Below are positions 1-9,079 of a DNA stretch of 64,000 nt, one piece after another (position 1 is the first letter of the stretch; every line of letters begins with the position of its first letter). Source of the stretch: CAWDXG01 sp963822115 (GTDB lineage Bacteria > Myxococcota_A > Polyangia > Polyangiales > Polyangiaceae). The stretch is from positions 124,001-188,000 of the forward strand of contig CAWGGM010000011.1 of assembly GCA_963822115.1 (NCBI GenBank). Reading direction: 5' to 3'. Below the pieces are notes generated by a model, which saw only the letters and a list, made by a program, of their open reading frames with translations, ran no database searches and was not told the DNA's origin. Both the position numbers and the translations under genes were made by a program.

Positions 1-1
1 G

Positions 2-358
2 GCGCTGGACAGCCTCGACGTGAGTGACGAGCAGCGCTTCGGCGTGCAGATCATCCGTCGCTCGATCGAGGAGCCGATGCGCCAGATCGTCGCGAATGCA
101 GGCGAAGAGGGCTCGATCATCGTGCAGAAGGTGCGCGAGGGTAAGGGCAACTTCGGCTTCAATGCGGCGACCGGCGAGTACGGCGACCTCGTGGCCATGG
201 GCGTCATCGACCCGGCCAAGGTCGTGCGCTCCGCGCTGCAGAACGCCGCAAGCGTGGCGGGCCTGATGCTCACCACCGAGGCGCTCGTCGCCGAGAAGCC
301 GAAAGAAGAGAAGGCAGCTCCGGGCGGTCACAGCCACGGCGGCATGGGCGACTTCTAG
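2..358 (+). CDS. groEL: Chaperonin GroEL, C-terminal part (cut by window edge)
   Basis: This is the last 118 residues of the 60-kDa chaperonin that folds cytosolic proteins in the GroEL/GroES cage. The reading frame is already open at base 2, so the true start lies before the window. Visible GroEL hallmarks are the equatorial-domain segment around IEEPMRQIVANAGEEG, the ATG-EYGDLVAMGVIDPAKV segment, the ALQNAASVAGLMLTTEALV helix and the flexible tail ending HSHGGMGDF, close to the usual GGM-type tail. A rho-independent terminator follows within 30 bases, so the operon ends here. Family assignment is certain; which groEL paralog this is cannot be told because myxobacteria often carry two. Confidence 0.97.
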   Translation, partial: ALDSLDVSDEQRFGVQIIRRSIEEPMRQIVANAGEEGSIIVQKVREGKGNFGFNAATGEYGDLVAMGVIDPAKVVRSALQNAASVAGLMLTTEALVAEKPKEEKAAPGGHSHGGMGDF

Positions 359-384
359 TCGGCACGCTCGAAAGAGCAGAAGAC

Positions 385-419
385 AAGGGCGGCCCCTCGC
401 GGGTCGCCCTTTCTTTTTT
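385..419 (+). terminator. Rho-independent terminator of groEL
   Basis: An 11-bp GC-rich stem (arms at 385-395 and 401-411, one G-T pair) with a 5-base loop is followed by a T-rich run ending at 419. It sits 27 bases after the groEL stop and is the clearest intrinsic terminator in the window. Confidence 0.9.
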
Positions 420-530
420 GTTGGTCCGGCGTGGAACCACGCGGAAAGCCATGAGGGTGAGCGCGGTCCGATGGCGTGCTGGACCGCAACTTGCTTGCTC
501 GCGCCGAGCGCACCGCGAGCGCCTCCGTCG

Positions 531-2090
531 TCAGGGGCAGGGGGGCGCCAGCTCCACGATGAAGGTGTCGATCCGCTGGGGAGAGCCGAAATCCGAATTG
601 GGCGAGTCGCCCAGCGTGCCGCCCCATGGGCTCGAGAAGAGCGCGCGGCGCCCATCGTTGGACACCTGCGCAAACGCGGAACCGTAGTACCCGATTTTCA
701 GATAGGCCGCGTAGTTGTGGGCGAAGCGATAGACCGTGTTCGAGCCATCGACTGCGACGCCGATGATCTCGTCCGCCCAGATCTTCGGGAAGTCCGGTAC
801 CGTGGTCGTGTACCGCGACGCGATGGCCGGGGCGTCGGGATTGCTGGCGGAGTTGAACCACGAGACGTGTTGGTCGTCGAACCACTGGTGATGCTGCGAC
901 GGCGGGTTCGCTACGAAGAGGTACTTGCTGGTGTTGTCCAGATCATCGGGATCACGTACCAGCATGCCGCGCGAGTCCACGCCGTCCTGGCTCCCCGAGC
1001 CGTTGATGAACTTGCCGTTGCCGAGAGTGTTGTGGCCGGACCAGTAGACGTGAGTTGCGTCACCACGCATGAGGGACCACGTCTCTGTGGCGAGATTGAA
1101 CACAGCATCGCCGTTGCCTCCCCAGCTCTGTTGATGAAACGTGACGCCCAGCCGGGCCGCGCCGGCGCTGCCGTACAGGCCGTGGATCCCCAGGGTTTCC
1201 CCGGATGCAGACGTGGGCCAATCGGGGTCGGCCGAGGCCACGCCGTTGATCGTCTTGTTGGGTACGTCGATGAGCTTCGTCTTCGTCGGGTCGGACGGCT
1301 CGACACAGAAGATGTCGGGGAAGGTGTCCTGGACCCCGCCGCCCGCGGCCGAGCACACCCAGAGGTCCGGGCCGAGGACGACCGCCGTGTAGAGTAGGTC
1401 GCCGCCATCTGGAGAGCTGACCAGGTCGGTCTTCGAATCAGTCTTCTTGTTGTAGACGACCATGCGAGGGCCATCGAGGAGGTACATGATGTCGGGATCG
1501 ATGGCCGACCAGGCGCCGCGGGCGGAGACGAGCGGGTGGGGTGTCGGTGTCGACGATCCGTCTCCGACCTTGAAAGCGTGCAGGTCGAACTCCATCCAGA
1601 AGCCCTGCCCATGAGCGTCTTCGAACTGGAAAGCGGTGGAGTCGCTGTTCCAGGTCCGGAAGAAGCCCGAGTCGCTCGGGATGAAGGACGCGTTCCGGTA
1701 GGTCTGGTTGCCGCCATACGACGCGATCTTCGTCCACGTGTTTTCGTCGGTCACCCGCAAGATGCGGGATCCGAAAACCGGGTCGGTGATGGTCGAGTTG
1801 ACCGGGCCGACAGCGGGCGGCGGGTCCGGAGCGGGCCGAACGTCCGTGCCGCTGTAGGCCGAGTACGTGCTCGGACTGGTGCACCCGATGGGGGTGCCCG
1901 AATCCGGTGTGGACGCATCTCCGCTCGCGGCCCCCGCGCTTTCGCCCCCGGCGCCTCCACCATCACTGCCGGCGCGGCCGTACCCGCTGCCCCCATTGCC
2001 AGCCGTCGAAGCGTCGGCGGAGTGGTCCGCGCTCGGGGGACTCGTACCGCAGGCCACGAGGAGCAGCGTCGTCAGAACCAAGCCTCTCAT
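531..2090 (-). CDS. Secreted lipoprotein, beta-propeller-like, unknown function
   Basis: A 519-residue exported protein. The N-terminus MRGLVLTTLLLVACG is a short lipoprotein signal peptide with the lipidated Cys at residue 14. It is followed by about 50 residues of Gly/Ser/Ala-rich linker and then a large globular domain. That domain has recurring strand-turn segments rich in Trp and Asp (for example the ENTWTKIASYGGNQTY and SPWGGTLGDSPNSDFG regions), which suggests a beta-propeller; this is inference from pattern only. I see no catalytic motif. The gene is transcribed away from the lipoprotein gene starting at 2485 and stands alone. It could be a cell-surface carbohydrate- or protein-binding protein. 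Confidence 0.8.
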   Translation of the reverse strand: MRGLVLTTLLLVACGTSPPSADHSADASTAGNGGSGYGRAGSDGGGAGGESAGAASGDASTPDSGTPIGCTSPSTYSAYSGTDVRPAPDPPPAVGPVNSTITDPVFGSRILRVTDENTWTKIASYGGNQTYRNASFIPSDSGFFRTWNSDSTAFQFEDAHGQGFWMEFDLHAFKVGDGSSTPTPHPLVSARGAWSAIDPDIMYLLDGPRMVVYNKKTDSKTDLVSSPDGGDLLYTAVVLGPDLWVCSAAGGGVQDTFPDIFCVEPSDPTKTKLIDVPNKTINGVASADPDWPTSASGETLGIHGLYGSAGAARLGVTFHQQSWGGNGDAVFNLATETWSLMRGDATHVYWSGHNTLGNGKFINGSGSQDGVDSRGMLVRDPDDLDNTSKYLFVANPPSQHHQWFDDQHVSWFNSASNPDAPAIASRYTTTVPDFPKIWADEIIGVAVDGSNTVYRFAHNYAAYLKIGYYGSAFAQVSNDGRRALFSSPWGGTLGDSPNSDFGSPQRIDTFIVELAPPCP

Positions 2091-2484
2091 GCGCGAGCCC
2101 TACGCAAGGGGCGTGCCGGCCACGCGGCATCGAAACTGTCGACGAAAGCCTCCCTTCTCGGCGCTCCGCGACGGGTTGTGTCGCGACGAACCAGCGCCGC
2201 GACGCCGGGCGTCGCACCCGGCAAGCGTGCCGTGCTCGGGGCACGTGTCTACAGGCCGATGTCGTCCCCGCGCTCCGGACCTGGCGAACAAATCCGGCAA
2301 CCACAAGCAGAAGCTCCTCCCGCCACCGGAGCAGGCGCAGGACGGAGACCCACGATCGTGTGTCGGTCAACGGGCCGGCAGCGCTCTGGCCTGGAAGTTT
2401 CCGCCCCACCTTGCCTGGTGTGGCTGTGCGGCGTACGTATCCGTCGCTTGGGTCCGTCGTTCGGTGGCGGGCCACGTCCGCGGA
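2091..2484. other. Divergent intergenic region, no gene seen
   Basis: This 394-base gap separates two divergently transcribed lipoprotein genes and must hold both promoters. Open frames crossing it lack the GC-biased third positions of real genes here. I see no convincing promoter hexamers, RNA or long inverted repeat. Confidence 0.6.
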
Positions 2485-3024
2485 ATGTCCTTGCCCTACC
2501 CCCTGCGTCTACTGCCGGGTCTGTGTGTGCTGCTAGCTCTGGGCAGCGGCTGCACGTCGTCCACGCCGAACGGGCCGAACTGTCCAGGGCCGCGCGCGGC
2601 ATTCCACGTCACCATCACGGCCAAGTACGGTCCGCTGCCGGCCGACACGGTCGTTCGCGTCGTGTATGGCGGAGGCGAAGAGGAATACGCTCTGGCGTCG
2701 CCCCCGGCCCAGCCCGCCGTCGTGTTCTGTCATCCGATCGCCGCTGACGGAGGCGTGGCCACGAGCGACGCAGGTGATGCCGGCGACGTGGACGCCGCCA
2801 TCGACGCCTCCAGCGCCGAGGCGGGATCGGGCGCTACCGACGCCGGCACGAGTCCGGTCGCAGCGCTCTCCTGCGACTTGTGGACCAACGCGGCAGCGAC
2901 CATCAACATCCAGGGCAGCGGCTACCCGGTGCTGGAGGAGCAGCTCCAGGCCGAGAAGGACGACTGCGGCATCAAGACCGTCGAGTACGCGCTGGTGTTG
3001 GGCGAAGGCGACGGCGGCATCTGA
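2485..3024 (+). CDS. Small lipoprotein with Asp/Ala-rich linker
   Basis: A 179-residue predicted outer-membrane lipoprotein. The start MSLPYPLRLLPGLCVLLALG leads to a lipobox with the Cys in LGSGCTSS. A short beta-type segment (AFHVTITAKYGPLPADTVVRVVYGG) is followed by a low-complexity stretch of Asp, Ala and Gly, and then a second ordered segment with two Cys residues (SCDLW and DDCGIK). I chose this ATG because the signal peptide begins exactly there, although the frame stays open upstream. The family is not recognised. It ends 9 bases before the convergent gene at 3034. Confidence 0.72.
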   Translation: MSLPYPLRLLPGLCVLLALGSGCTSSTPNGPNCPGPRAAFHVTITAKYGPLPADTVVRVVYGGGEEEYALASPPAQPAVVFCHPIAADGGVATSDAGDAGDVDAAIDASSAEAGSGATDAGTSPVAALSCDLWTNAAATINIQGSGYPVLEEQLQAEKDDCGIKTVEYALVLGEGDGGI

Positions 3025-3033
3025 GCTCGGCAC

Positions 3034-4458
3034 TCACGGGGGCTCGGCGGCGAGTGCCAGTCCGGTGATGGCGCCGCTCGCGTCGCCGGTCACGTACACC
3101 AGGCGGGTGCGCGATCCGTCCATGCGCACGAACGGCTCGCGCTCTCCCAGATAGGCGCGCAGGTTGGTGCGCCGCGCGAACACCGGACCCAGCGGGAAGT
3201 ACGACAGTCGCGCGAAGTCGCGCGTCGTGACGAGCCCGATGCTGTCGTTGATCGCGGCCGGCAGCGCGTTGCCCTGGTCGATCGCGTCGGCGCCCTCCGC
3301 GCCGCGCCCGGTGAAGTAGATGCGCACCACACCGTCCACCACGACCGCGTCGGGCGTGCCCACGGTGGTCAGATCGCGCCAGAACCTGCTGTCGACCTTG
3401 GCTGGAGTGACCAGGGGACCTTGGCCGATGCGCTTTGCGGTTCCGCCGTCGATGCGTGCGACGCCGATTCCGGCGCCGTGGCCGCCTTCGTACAGCAGGT
3501 ACGTCGTGCCGTGGAACGACACCACCGAGGGCGAGGCGACCCGGCCGTTTTCCCACCCGCCCGGGTCGGCAACCAGCACCGGCGTCGCGTCGCGCGAGAA
3601 GCTCTTGCCGTCGCTCGAGGTAGCGCGCTCGATGCGCGCTCCACCCGCGCTCGTGAAATATAGCGTGTAGCCGGCGCTGCTCTGCACCAGGGCCGGAGCT
3701 CCGACCTCGTTCTGATCGGCGGCGTCTGCTTCCAGCACCGGCTTGTCCGGATCGGCAACCCAGCGCTCCGGCGTCTCGAGGCGTGCGCGGTAGATCGCGC
3801 TGGTCTTGCCGGCAACGAGTGCCAGGTAGGCGCGTTCGTTCGAACCGGAACCTACGATGAACGGCTCGTGCATCTCGCCCAGCTGCTCCTGCGAGACGCA
3901 GGTCTGGTCCGAGCCGCACGTGATGAAGCTGTTGCACAGGCTGACGCGGCACACCTGGTTGAGCGAGTCGCAGAGCTCTCCGTACGGGCAGTCCGTGTCG
4001 CGGCTGCAGGGCCGCCCGCAACCGCCGCCGTCGCACACGTTGCCGTCGTGGCAGTCGCTGTTCTTCGTGCAGCGCTCGGTGCAGCGGTTGCCCTGGCATA
4101 CCTCGTCCTGCGAGCAGCCGCGCCCCGTGATGTCGCAGGCGTGTACGGCACAGCGCCCGCAATAGCAGTGCTCCGGCGAAGCGCAGTCGGAATCGCTGCT
4201 GCAGCTCGTCGGCTTGCGGCTGTTGTCCACGCAGAACGCGACCTCGGCGCCCTCGGCCACGAAGGGCGTCACGACGCGCGAACGCCCTACGCAGAACTCG
4301 ATCGCACCGACCTGCGAGAAGCCCGCGATGCCGTCGCCGGCAAACACCGGGGTTTCGTCCTTGCCCGGAGCCAGACCGCACGAGGCCAGCGGCGCGGCGC
4401 CCGCGATCGCGAGCAACGCGATGACCAGCACGCCGCGCGCTTGCCGCGTCATCGCCAT
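3034..4458 (-). CDS. Cys-rich lipoprotein with propeller-like C-terminal domain
   Basis: A 474-residue lipoprotein: signal peptide with lipobox LASC (Cys at residue 27), then about 130 residues very rich in Cys with repeats of the type C-x-x-(D/N)-S-D-C (SSDSDCASPEHC, TKNSDCHDGNVC, SRDTDCPYGELC). Such repeats are common in myxobacterial surface proteins and probably form small disulfide knots. The C-terminal ~270 residues carry blade-like segments such as GWENGRVASPSVV and TYLLYEGGHGAGIGVA, resembling five-bladed propellers of GH43/GH32-type proteins. No glycosidase active site is evident, so an enzyme call is not made. Its start overlaps the end of the FadL-like gene by 10 bases, so it is probably translated with it as the last gene of a three-gene operon. 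Confidence 0.82.
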   Translation of the reverse strand: MAMTRQARGVLVIALLAIAGAAPLASCGLAPGKDETPVFAGDGIAGFSQVGAIEFCVGRSRVVTPFVAEGAEVAFCVDNSRKPTSCSSDSDCASPEHCYCGRCAVHACDITGRGCSQDEVCQGNRCTERCTKNSDCHDGNVCDGGGCGRPCSRDTDCPYGELCDSLNQVCRVSLCNSFITCGSDQTCVSQEQLGEMHEPFIVGSGSNERAYLALVAGKTSAIYRARLETPERWVADPDKPVLEADAADQNEVGAPALVQSSAGYTLYFTSAGGARIERATSSDGKSFSRDATPVLVADPGGWENGRVASPSVVSFHGTTYLLYEGGHGAGIGVARIDGGTAKRIGQGPLVTPAKVDSRFWRDLTTVGTPDAVVVDGVVRIYFTGRGAEGADAIDQGNALPAAINDSIGLVTTRDFARLSYFPLGPVFARRTNLRAYLGEREPFVRMDGSRTRLVYVTGDASGAITGLALAAEPP

Positions 4459-5795
4459 GCTCCTTCCAGCGTCAGTGCGCTATGGTAGATGCGCCCGTCG
4501 GCGGTGTAGTGCGCCATCGGCAACGCGTCGCTCTGCTTGTCGAAGTGGCGGACCGGCAGCACATGCAGGCCCAGAGCGAGATCTGCCGACAGCTCCACGC
4601 CCCAGATCCTGCCGAAGTTGTAGCCCGCACCCAGCGCGAACACCTGGCGCGAGGAGTCGGCGTAGCTGGTGAAGCCGGTCTGGTTCGGCACCGGCGACGG
4701 ATACAGCGCCCAGCCTGCGCGAAGCGCGAGGCGCGCCGGCGGGCGCTCGTTACTGCCGGCGCCTTGCTTCCCCAGCGCGCCGGCGGGCAGCTCCAGCGCA
4801 CGCAGCTCGATGCCCAGCTGGGGCGAGATCGTGTCGCGGAAGCGCGGCGCGACGAAGCGCGCCTCCAGCTCTTCCGGCGTGATGGCCAGGTCGAGCTTCA
4901 GCCGTATCGTCGCGCTCGGCGGAGGCGCCGCGCTCCAGCGCGCGTACTCGAGCGACGCGAACACACGCAAGAAGCTGCCCACGTCGACGCGCCCGCCGAG
5001 CAGCACGGAGAGCGGCTCGTAGCCGGAATCGCCGCTGACCTCCGCGGCCGTGACACCGTTCAGCGGGCTGCCCGTCACATCCACCGTCGAGACCGAATCG
5101 AAATGCAGGCCCAGCGAGCGCGGCCCGCGCACGCGCAGCCCCGCGCCCACCCGGCCCAGGTCGAGGCCCAGCCCGAAGCTGGGAGACAGCTGGTAGGGCA
5201 GGTCGATGCCCGTCCGCGAGTCCGCGTAGGTGCCCTGCGCGTCCTGCGCGAGCTGGAAGTCCGCGCCCTTGCCGCCGGTGCCCGCGATGATGGACGCCCC
5301 GGCTCCGAGCGACAGCGCCTTGTAGCGAAGCGCCAGAGCGAAGTCGACGAGCGTGCGCTGCGGCGAGGCGTCGTACAGCGGGTACTGCGGTTCGGTAGGC
5401 GCGCGGAAGGCGATGCGCGCCTCGTAGCTGTCGGGGACGTGCAGCGTGAGCCCGCCGCCGAGAAACACCTGCGACTTGCCGAGCGCCTTCCCGCTCTGCA
5501 GAGCGATGTCGGTGCCCGAGATGTCGCGCACGCCCGAATCGCGCCCGGAGATGCGCAGATCCGTATGGCCGTAGCCGTAGCCGAGCAGCAGGCGCGTACC
5601 GGGACGCCACGCGAAGGCCGGATTGATCGTCGGGCTCGCCGCCGCGGCGGGATCGGCGACGTTGGAGCGCGCCAGCGCGGCGTTGCGCGCGCCGTAGCCG
5701 AGCATCGAAGCGGCGCTTGCGCGCGCCGTCGCCGGCGCCGCGCACACTAGTGCGAGCAGCGTGGAAGCGGCGAGCTTCGGGCAGTGCCGCGTCAC
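4449..5795 (-). CDS. FadL/OmpP1/TodX-family outer-membrane protein (second copy)
   Basis: A 448-residue predicted beta-barrel related to FadL, the channel that takes hydrophobic compounds such as long-chain fatty acids across the outer membrane. The N-terminus has a Sec signal peptide (LAASTLLALVCAAPATARA) followed by the family's opening ASMLGYGARNAALARSNVAD and the NPAFAW segment, equivalent to the FadL hatch region. The rest alternates amphipathic strands. I place the start at the GTG at 5795, because it overlaps the upstream stop as GTGA and puts the signal peptide at the N-terminus; the longer open frame upstream is only overlap with the neighbouring gene. Ligand unknown. Confidence 0.86.
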   Translation of the reverse strand: MTRHCPKLAASTLLALVCAAPATARASAASMLGYGARNAALARSNVADPAAAASPTINPAFAWRPGTRLLLGYGYGHTDLRISGRDSGVRDISGTDIALQSGKALGKSQVFLGGGLTLHVPDSYEARIAFRAPTEPQYPLYDASPQRTLVDFALALRYKALSLGAGASIIAGTGGKGADFQLAQDAQGTYADSRTGIDLPYQLSPSFGLGLDLGRVGAGLRVRGPRSLGLHFDSVSTVDVTGSPLNGVTAAEVSGDSGYEPLSVLLGGRVDVGSFLRVFASLEYARWSAAPPPSATIRLKLDLAITPEELEARFVAPRFRDTISPQLGIELRALELPAGALGKQGAGSNERPPARLALRAGWALYPSPVPNQTGFTSYADSSRQVFALGAGYNFGRIWGVELSADLALGLHVLPVRHFDKQSDALPMAHYTADGRIYHSALTLEGAWR

Positions 5796-7135
5796 AGGTC
5801 CACCCCCAACGACGCCGCGAAGGCCCACACCGAGCCCGAGCCTTCGACGGCCGGATAGCCCGGATTGTCGATGTTGGCGGACGGATTGTTCAGATCGCCG
5901 CCCCACACCTGATCGGCGCGGCACTGTCCGCCGACGGTGCACACGCGCTTGTTCTGCGAGTAGCTGCCGACCTTCTGCGCCTGCATGCCCAGCCCGATGC
6001 GCAGCGTGTTGGGCAGCACGTCGTGCAGCACCAGTGTGCCGCCGAGCCCGAAAAGCAGCTTGTCGCCGTCGAGCAGGTTGGTCTCTCCCTGCTGCACGCT
6101 CTTCTGCACGCTCGGTTCGAAGCCGGCCCCGAGGTTGAGCAGCAGGTTGTGCCTGGTGCCGACATCGAAGCGGTAGCTAGCGGCGGCGCGCAGCGTGAAG
6201 ATGTCGCGCCACAGCCGTGGCGCCGCGCGCGAACGCAGGCTCACGCCGGGCAGCGTCGCATCCGTCTTCATCGACGGGCCGCGGTAGGCGCTCCAGCGCT
6301 CGTAGGCCACGTCCAGCTCGAGATCCATGCGCCGCGTGGGCTTGGACGACGCGGCCAGGACGACGGTGTCCGGCGTGAAGAACGCCTGCTCCAGATCGAC
6401 GTTCACCACCAGCGGCACGCCGCCCACCTCCGACTCGGTGCGCGTGAGGTTCGGCGAAGCGAACTGCTGGTGGTAGACGAGCCCCAGTCGCAGGTTGTCC
6501 GAAGCGCGCGCCTGCAGGCCGACGATAGCGGCGACCGTGCTCTTGGCCTGTTGATCGATGCGCGCTTCGAGCGCGCCGCCGGGGCCGTGCGTGAGCTCGG
6601 ACGGTCCCGACACGCCCGCGAAGAAGTTCGCCGCGGCACCGATCCCGAGCCAGCGGGTGAGCCGGACGCCGAGCGCTGGCAGCACCACCAGCCGTTGGCT
6701 GCGATTCTCGTAGTACGGGTAGACGGGATCGCTGCGCGCCGGCGTGCCCAGGTGCATCAGCTTGTCGGGCAGCACGTAGCCGCCGTAGCCGAAGCGCAAC
6801 ACGTGGGAGAGCGGCCCGGTGAGCGGCACGTCACCGTCGACAGCGATGGTCGCGCCGGCCGGATCGGAAAAATCGATCGGGTGGTGCTGGGCCTGGAGCT
6901 CGGACAGCGCGTAGAGCGCACCGATCTCGACGTGATAGCCGCGACCGAGCGCCAGTCCGCCGGGATTGTAGTAGCTGGCCGTGCCATCGACCGCCCGGGC
7001 GCCCAGTGCTCCGACGCTGGCGACGCCGCGAGGCCCGAACCCATACAGCGAAAAAGCGTCTGCGCTGGCTCGCGATGCCCACAGAAGCGACCCGGCTGCC
7101 GCTAGCAGTACAGGGGCGATGCGCGCGCGAAGCAT
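5792..7135 (-). CDS. FadL/OmpP1/TodX-family outer-membrane protein (first copy)
   Basis: A 447-residue member of the FadL/TodX transporter family. After a signal peptide ending ASA, the mature protein opens with DAFSLYGFGPRGVASVGALG and TASYYNPGGLA, the diagnostic N-terminal hatch with its conserved Asn-Pro. Long amphipathic strands follow to the C-terminus, which ends in Leu rather than the usual Phe. It is the first gene of an operon with a second FadL-like protein (4-base overlap) and the Cys-rich lipoprotein. A dyad upstream at 7141-7173 may be an operator. Probable role: uptake of a hydrophobic nutrient or signal. The two copies are clearly different in sequence, so this is not a recent duplication. 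Confidence 0.88.
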   Translation of the reverse strand: MLRARIAPVLLAAAGSLLWASRASADAFSLYGFGPRGVASVGALGARAVDGTASYYNPGGLALGRGYHVEIGALYALSELQAQHHPIDFSDPAGATIAVDGDVPLTGPLSHVLRFGYGGYVLPDKLMHLGTPARSDPVYPYYENRSQRLVVLPALGVRLTRWLGIGAAANFFAGVSGPSELTHGPGGALEARIDQQAKSTVAAIVGLQARASDNLRLGLVYHQQFASPNLTRTESEVGGVPLVVNVDLEQAFFTPDTVVLAASSKPTRRMDLELDVAYERWSAYRGPSMKTDATLPGVSLRSRAAPRLWRDIFTLRAAASYRFDVGTRHNLLLNLGAGFEPSVQKSVQQGETNLLDGDKLLFGLGGTLVLHDVLPNTLRIGLGMQAQKVGSYSQNKRVCTVGGQCRADQVWGGDLNNPSANIDNPGYPAVEGSGSVWAFAASLGVDL

Positions 7136-7140
7136 GCGCT

Positions 7141-7173
7141 TTGCATCATCGGCCGTAGGGCCGGCGCATGCAA
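7141..7173. promoter_or_regulatory. Nested dyad upstream of the FadL operon
   Basis: Outer arms TTGCAT (7141-7146) and ATGCAA (7168-7173) enclose inner arms CGGCC (7150-7154) and GGCCG (7159-7163). The dyad lies just upstream of the FadL-like start at 7135, in a divergent promoter region. It could be an operator; no regulator is known. Confidence 0.3.
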
Positions 7174-7275
7174 TGAATTGTCACATGCGCGGACGTATGC
7201 CGCGTATCCTGTGTGGCGGGGGCCGCGTGCCGTGCACACGGTGGGGCGCTAGACCACGCGGCGGAGGGAACGACG

Positions 7276-8436
7276 ATGGACATTTCGAGTGCATCCAGAC
7301 TCGATCGCGACACCCGGCACTACGCGCGGACCAACGAGCTGAGCCGCGTCGAGGAGCTCGAGGCCGCGCGCTCGATCAGCAGCCATGGTCTGCGCCTGCG
7401 CGCGATGCGCCGCGGTGCGGAGCAGCTGCGCGAGCGCTTTGCCGATGGACCGCGCGTCGTGTCCGTCCGCACGCTGCCGGTGACCACCTTCGCCTACCCG
7501 ACCAAATACGCATTCTGGGGCGCCGCGTACTCGCCTGCGCCCTACGTGATGCTGAGCCACCGCGCGCTGCTCGTGCAGTTCCTGCAGCGTGGCGAGCTCA
7601 AGACGCTGCTTTTCAATCCGACCGACGACGTGGCCGCGCGCGCGACACCGTTCTTCGCGCGCATGGTGGAGCAGGTCGGCGACTACGTCGCGTTCCGGCT
7701 GCTGGCCACGCATTCGCGCCCGATCGAGCAGCAGCTCGCAAGCTACGGTCTTTCGCCCGAGTCGATCGACTACGTGGCGTTCGACCACTTCCACACCCAG
7801 GATCTACGTCCGCTGCTCGGAACCGACGATCGCGAGTACAGCGCTCGTTTCCCGCGCGCCAAGCTGCTGGCGCAACGCAGCGAGTGGGAGGACTGGGACG
7901 ATCTGCATCCGCTGCAGCGCGCGTGGTACGTCGCCGACGGCAAGCGCGGAGTCGTGACCGAACGCGTCGCACTGACGGAGGGGGATCTCCAGCTTGGCGA
8001 CGGCGTGCTGCTGGTTTCCACGCCGGGGCACACATCCGGCAACCAGACGCTGTTCATCAACACGCCGGACGGCGTGTGGGGTTCGAGCGAGAATGGCACC
8101 TGCGCGGACAGCTGGAACCCGCTCGACAGCCGCATCAGGGGGCTGGCCGCGATGTGCCGCCGGCAGGACCTGGACCTGGTGCTGAACGCGAACACGCCGG
8201 AGCTCGGCGCAGAGCAGTACACCTCGATGTGCGTCGAACGCACGCTGGTCGATCGCGTCTCCCGGGCGCCCGGCTTCTGCCAGATGTTCCCGTCGAGCGA
8301 GATCACGCCTTCGGCGCTCGCGCCCGGGCTCAAGCCGACCATCGTGCATCGTCGTATCGAGTACGGCGAGGTCGCGCACGCCGGGACCGCGCGTCCCATC
8401 GCCGCTCGCCCGGTGGCGCGGGTCGCCCCGCAGTAG
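7276..8436 (+). CDS. Metallo-beta-lactamase-fold protein with degenerate metal site
   Basis: A 386-residue cytosolic-looking protein related to MBL-fold hydrolases. The segment IDYVAFDHFHTQDL (about residues 164-177) lies where the family has H-x-H-x-D-H; His171 and His173 are kept but the D-H pair reads Gln-Asp. TPGHTSGNQTLFI (His252) matches the third metal-ligand loop. The later ligands appear replaced (GSSENG, VLNANTP). So one metal site may persist or the protein may be non-catalytic. The start is the ATG at 7276, which has a GGAGGG ribosome site 7 bases upstream; the open frame extends earlier without one. It converges on the lipoprotein gene ending at 8443. Confidence 0.75.
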   Translation: MDISSASRLDRDTRHYARTNELSRVEELEAARSISSHGLRLRAMRRGAEQLRERFADGPRVVSVRTLPVTTFAYPTKYAFWGAAYSPAPYVMLSHRALLVQFLQRGELKTLLFNPTDDVAARATPFFARMVEQVGDYVAFRLLATHSRPIEQQLASYGLSPESIDYVAFDHFHTQDLRPLLGTDDREYSARFPRAKLLAQRSEWEDWDDLHPLQRAWYVADGKRGVVTERVALTEGDLQLGDGVLLVSTPGHTSGNQTLFINTPDGVWGSSENGTCADSWNPLDSRIRGLAAMCRRQDLDLVLNANTPELGAEQYTSMCVERTLVDRVSRAPGFCQMFPSSEITPSALAPGLKPTIVHRRIEYGEVAHAGTARPIAARPVARVAPQ

Positions 8437-8442
8437 GCCGCG

Positions 8443-9054
8443 TCAGTTTCCGGGCGCGCCGAGATCGATGCGCTTGCCGAAGGAGCGCAGAACGGCGCGT
8501 TCCTTCTGGTACTGACTGCCGACCTGCGCCTCCACCTCGAGCTGTACGATGCCTACGTCCGGGCAGAAGTCGGTCGTGATCTTCTTCGAGCCACGTGGAA
8601 GCGTGTGCTCCTCCACCGTTTCGATGCAGCCGACGAAGCTGCCGGCCGGCACCTTCATCGCCTTGTCCACCGCCGCCACGTGCACCTGCCCGCCCGTTCC
8701 CGGCCAGCTGGCGCCCATCACGAGCGGCGCCTTGAGCAGGAAGCCACCGTCGAGATTGCGGATCGAGTTCTTGAAGATCTCCAGCCGCTGTACCTTGCCG
8801 CCTACGGAAAGCTCGACCAGACCGCCGGCGGCGCGCCGCACCTGCAGCATCAACACGCCGTGCTCGCCGGTGTCCTCGGCGACCGTGCGGTAGGCGTACA
8901 CCGTGTCGTCCTTGAGCGGCATGTAGCGCTGGACGCTGCTCTCGGGAACGCTCGCGTGGCCCGGAGCCGCCTTCGGCGGCGGGTCGCCGCCGCAGCCCAG
9001 CGCGAGGCCCACGCTCAGCAGGGCGAAAAGGCGGCCAGCGGACAGCAGCGACAT
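8443..9054 (-). CDS. Lipoprotein of unknown function
   Basis: A 203-residue lipoprotein with signal peptide MSLLSAGRLFALLSVGLALG and lipidated Cys in GCGGDPPP. The mature part is a single beta-rich domain beginning YMPLKDDTVYAYRTVAEDTG, a layout I associate with a group of uncharacterised myxobacterial lipoproteins that start with a PLKDxxxYxY segment. I use the ATG at 9054; a GTG at 9072 would add six residues before the signal peptide. It is the last gene of a likely operon with the K/R-rich membrane protein (25-base gap) and the MBOAT acyltransferase, so it may act on the same envelope polymer, but this is inference from position. Confidence 0.72.
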   Translation of the reverse strand: MSLLSAGRLFALLSVGLALGCGGDPPPKAAPGHASVPESSVQRYMPLKDDTVYAYRTVAEDTGEHGVLMLQVRRAAGGLVELSVGGKVQRLEIFKNSIRNLDGGFLLKAPLVMGASWPGTGGQVHVAAVDKAMKVPAGSFVGCIETVEEHTLPRGSKKITTDFCPDVGIVQLEVEAQVGSQYQKERAVLRSFGKRIDLGAPGN

Positions 9055-9079
9055 CCGCCACGAGGATAGCACGGGGCGA

